DNA of 19,969 nt, taken from Lentzea aerocolonigenes (GTDB lineage Bacteria > Actinomycetota > Actinomycetes > Mycobacteriales > Pseudonocardiaceae). Within the stretch, counting starts at the first letter, position 1. Each line of letters opens with the position of its first letter. The stretch spans positions 1-19,969 of the forward strand of contig NZ_JYJG01000018.1 in NCBI RefSeq assembly GCF_000955955.1, in the 5' to 3' direction. The translations under genes and the position numbers were made by a program. Positions 19,274 through 19,969 of the stretch are shown here, one piece after another. The notes beneath the pieces are model-generated. The model was not told the origin of the DNA. It saw only the letters and a list, made by a program, of their open reading frames with translations, and made no database searches.

Positions 19274-19969
19274 GTGGATGCCGAAGCCGCGCACGTGTCC
19301 CCCGCCCCCTACCGGCCGGGCTACGAGCGGGTGGCCGAGCGGATCCTGCAGCTGATCGCCGAGCTCGAGCTGCGTCCCGGCGACCGCATGCCGACCGAGA
19401 ACGAGCTGGCCGCGCAGATGGGGACCAGCCGCACGGTGGTGCGCGAGGCCGTGAAGATCCTCTCGGCACTGGGCAGGGTGCGCGCACACAAGGGCCGCGG
19501 GCTCTACGTGGCCGACGACGAGGGAATGCTGGGGTCCCCGCGGCTGGGCGGTTTCTTCCTGCCGACCGACCTCGACCACGTCTACATGCTCTTCGAGTTC
19601 CGCCGGGTCCAGGAGAGCGCCGCCGCGAGGCACGCCGCGACCCGCGCCACCCCCGCTGAGCTGCGCGCCATCGAGGTCGCAGCCGAGCTGTGCCGGGAAG
19701 GCCACGAGACGGGCCAGGGGGCGCTGTTCGACCGCGGCGACGACGAGTTCCACCTGGCCGTCGCCGCGGCCTCGCACAACCAGTTCCTCGTCGCGGCGGT
19801 GCGCGAAGCCCGCCGGCTGCAGCGCCAGTCCAACATCATCGGGCTGCAGGGCGCGGTCGGCAGCCACACCGCGGAGGCCGTGCAGGAGCACGCCGCGATC
19901 TACCGCGCCATCCGCGACGGCGACGAGGCCGCTGCCGCCGGAGCCGCGGCCGCGCACGTGGACCGGACC
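19274..19969 (+). CDS. GntR/FadR-family regulator, 3' end cut by the window
   Basis: A reading frame of 232 codons that stays open to the right edge. Residues about 13-80 form the GntR winged helix (YERVAERILQLIAELELRPGDRMPTENELA, then TSRTVVREAVKIL and HKGRGLYVA). The rest is an FCD effector domain with EFRRVQESAAARHAA, a DDEFHLAVAAASHN segment, HTAEAVQEH and a C-terminal AAAHV, whose Asp and His residues suit the FadR-type metal site. The length is close to the usual 230-260, so only a few residues should be missing. GTG 19274 was chosen because AGGAG lies 8 bases upstream. It is divergent from the GH5 gene across 247 bases; FadR-type regulators commonly respond to sugar acids or other carboxylates, but control of the GH5 gene is only a guess. 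Confidence 0.9.
   Translation, partial: MDAEAAHVSPAPYRPGYERVAERILQLIAELELRPGDRMPTENELAAQMGTSRTVVREAVKILSALGRVRAHKGRGLYVADDEGMLGSPRLGGFFLPTDLDHVYMLFEFRRVQESAAARHAATRATPAELRAIEVAAELCREGHETGQGALFDRGDDEFHLAVAAASHNQFLVAAVREARRLQRQSNIIGLQGAVGSHTAEAVQEHAAIYRAIRDGDEAAAAGAAAAHVDRT

Noticed and set aside
1..19969. tRNA or rRNA genes, CRISPR arrays, insertion sequences, attachment sites
   Set aside because: No cloverleaf, spaced repeat array, transposase or terminal inverted repeats with target duplication were seen in any gap.

Overview
The window is high-GC actinobacterial DNA: strongly G/C-biased third codon positions, GTG starts, twin-arginine and lipobox secretion signals, LacI and GntR/FadR regulators, and CBM2 and ricin-type carbohydrate modules. 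The mix suggests a filamentous actinomycete, possibly Pseudonocardiaceae (inferred from gene content only). Both ends cut through genes.

Left part (1-5023): the downstream end of a phenazine biosynthesis locus. A phzE lacking its 5' end, a small YdhR-like gene and a first phzG run rightwards as an overlapping unit. Leftward genes follow: a Tat-exported Rieske lipoprotein and phzF. phzB is divergent from phzF, and a second, separately transcribed phzG comes after phzB. PhzE makes ADIC, PhzF isomerises DHHA, PhzB promotes condensation to the tricycle and PhzG oxidises it. phzC, phzD and the start of phzE should lie to the left. The phzF/phzB gap holds an exact 10-bp dyad, part of which recurs upstream of the Rieske gene.

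Middle left (5145-8737): a small secreted protein, a beta-carbonic anhydrase and a SulP transporter with a STAS domain look like an inorganic-carbon operon closed by a strong hairpin. A LacI-family regulator follows.

Middle (8738-15416): the least conventional part. Two paralogous lipoproteins, each a catalytically degenerate staphylococcal-nuclease-like domain joined to a CBM2, flank a tightly overlapping operon of an MFS exporter, an SBP_bac_5 lipoprotein and a fused DppB-DppC permease. No ATPase is present. The promoter regions of the three units share a GGAA...TTC element, and the MFS leader also carries a motif found upstream of the second phzG.

Right part (15417-19969): paired hairpins separate the second lipoprotein from a convergent secreted gamma-glutamyltransferase of the short-lid type. 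A secreted GH5 glycanase with a ricin-type trefoil follows, with a LacI-type palindrome inside its first codons. Divergent from it is a GntR/FadR regulator cut by the window end. No tRNA, rRNA, CRISPR array or insertion sequence was seen, and every gap is shorter than 300 bases.
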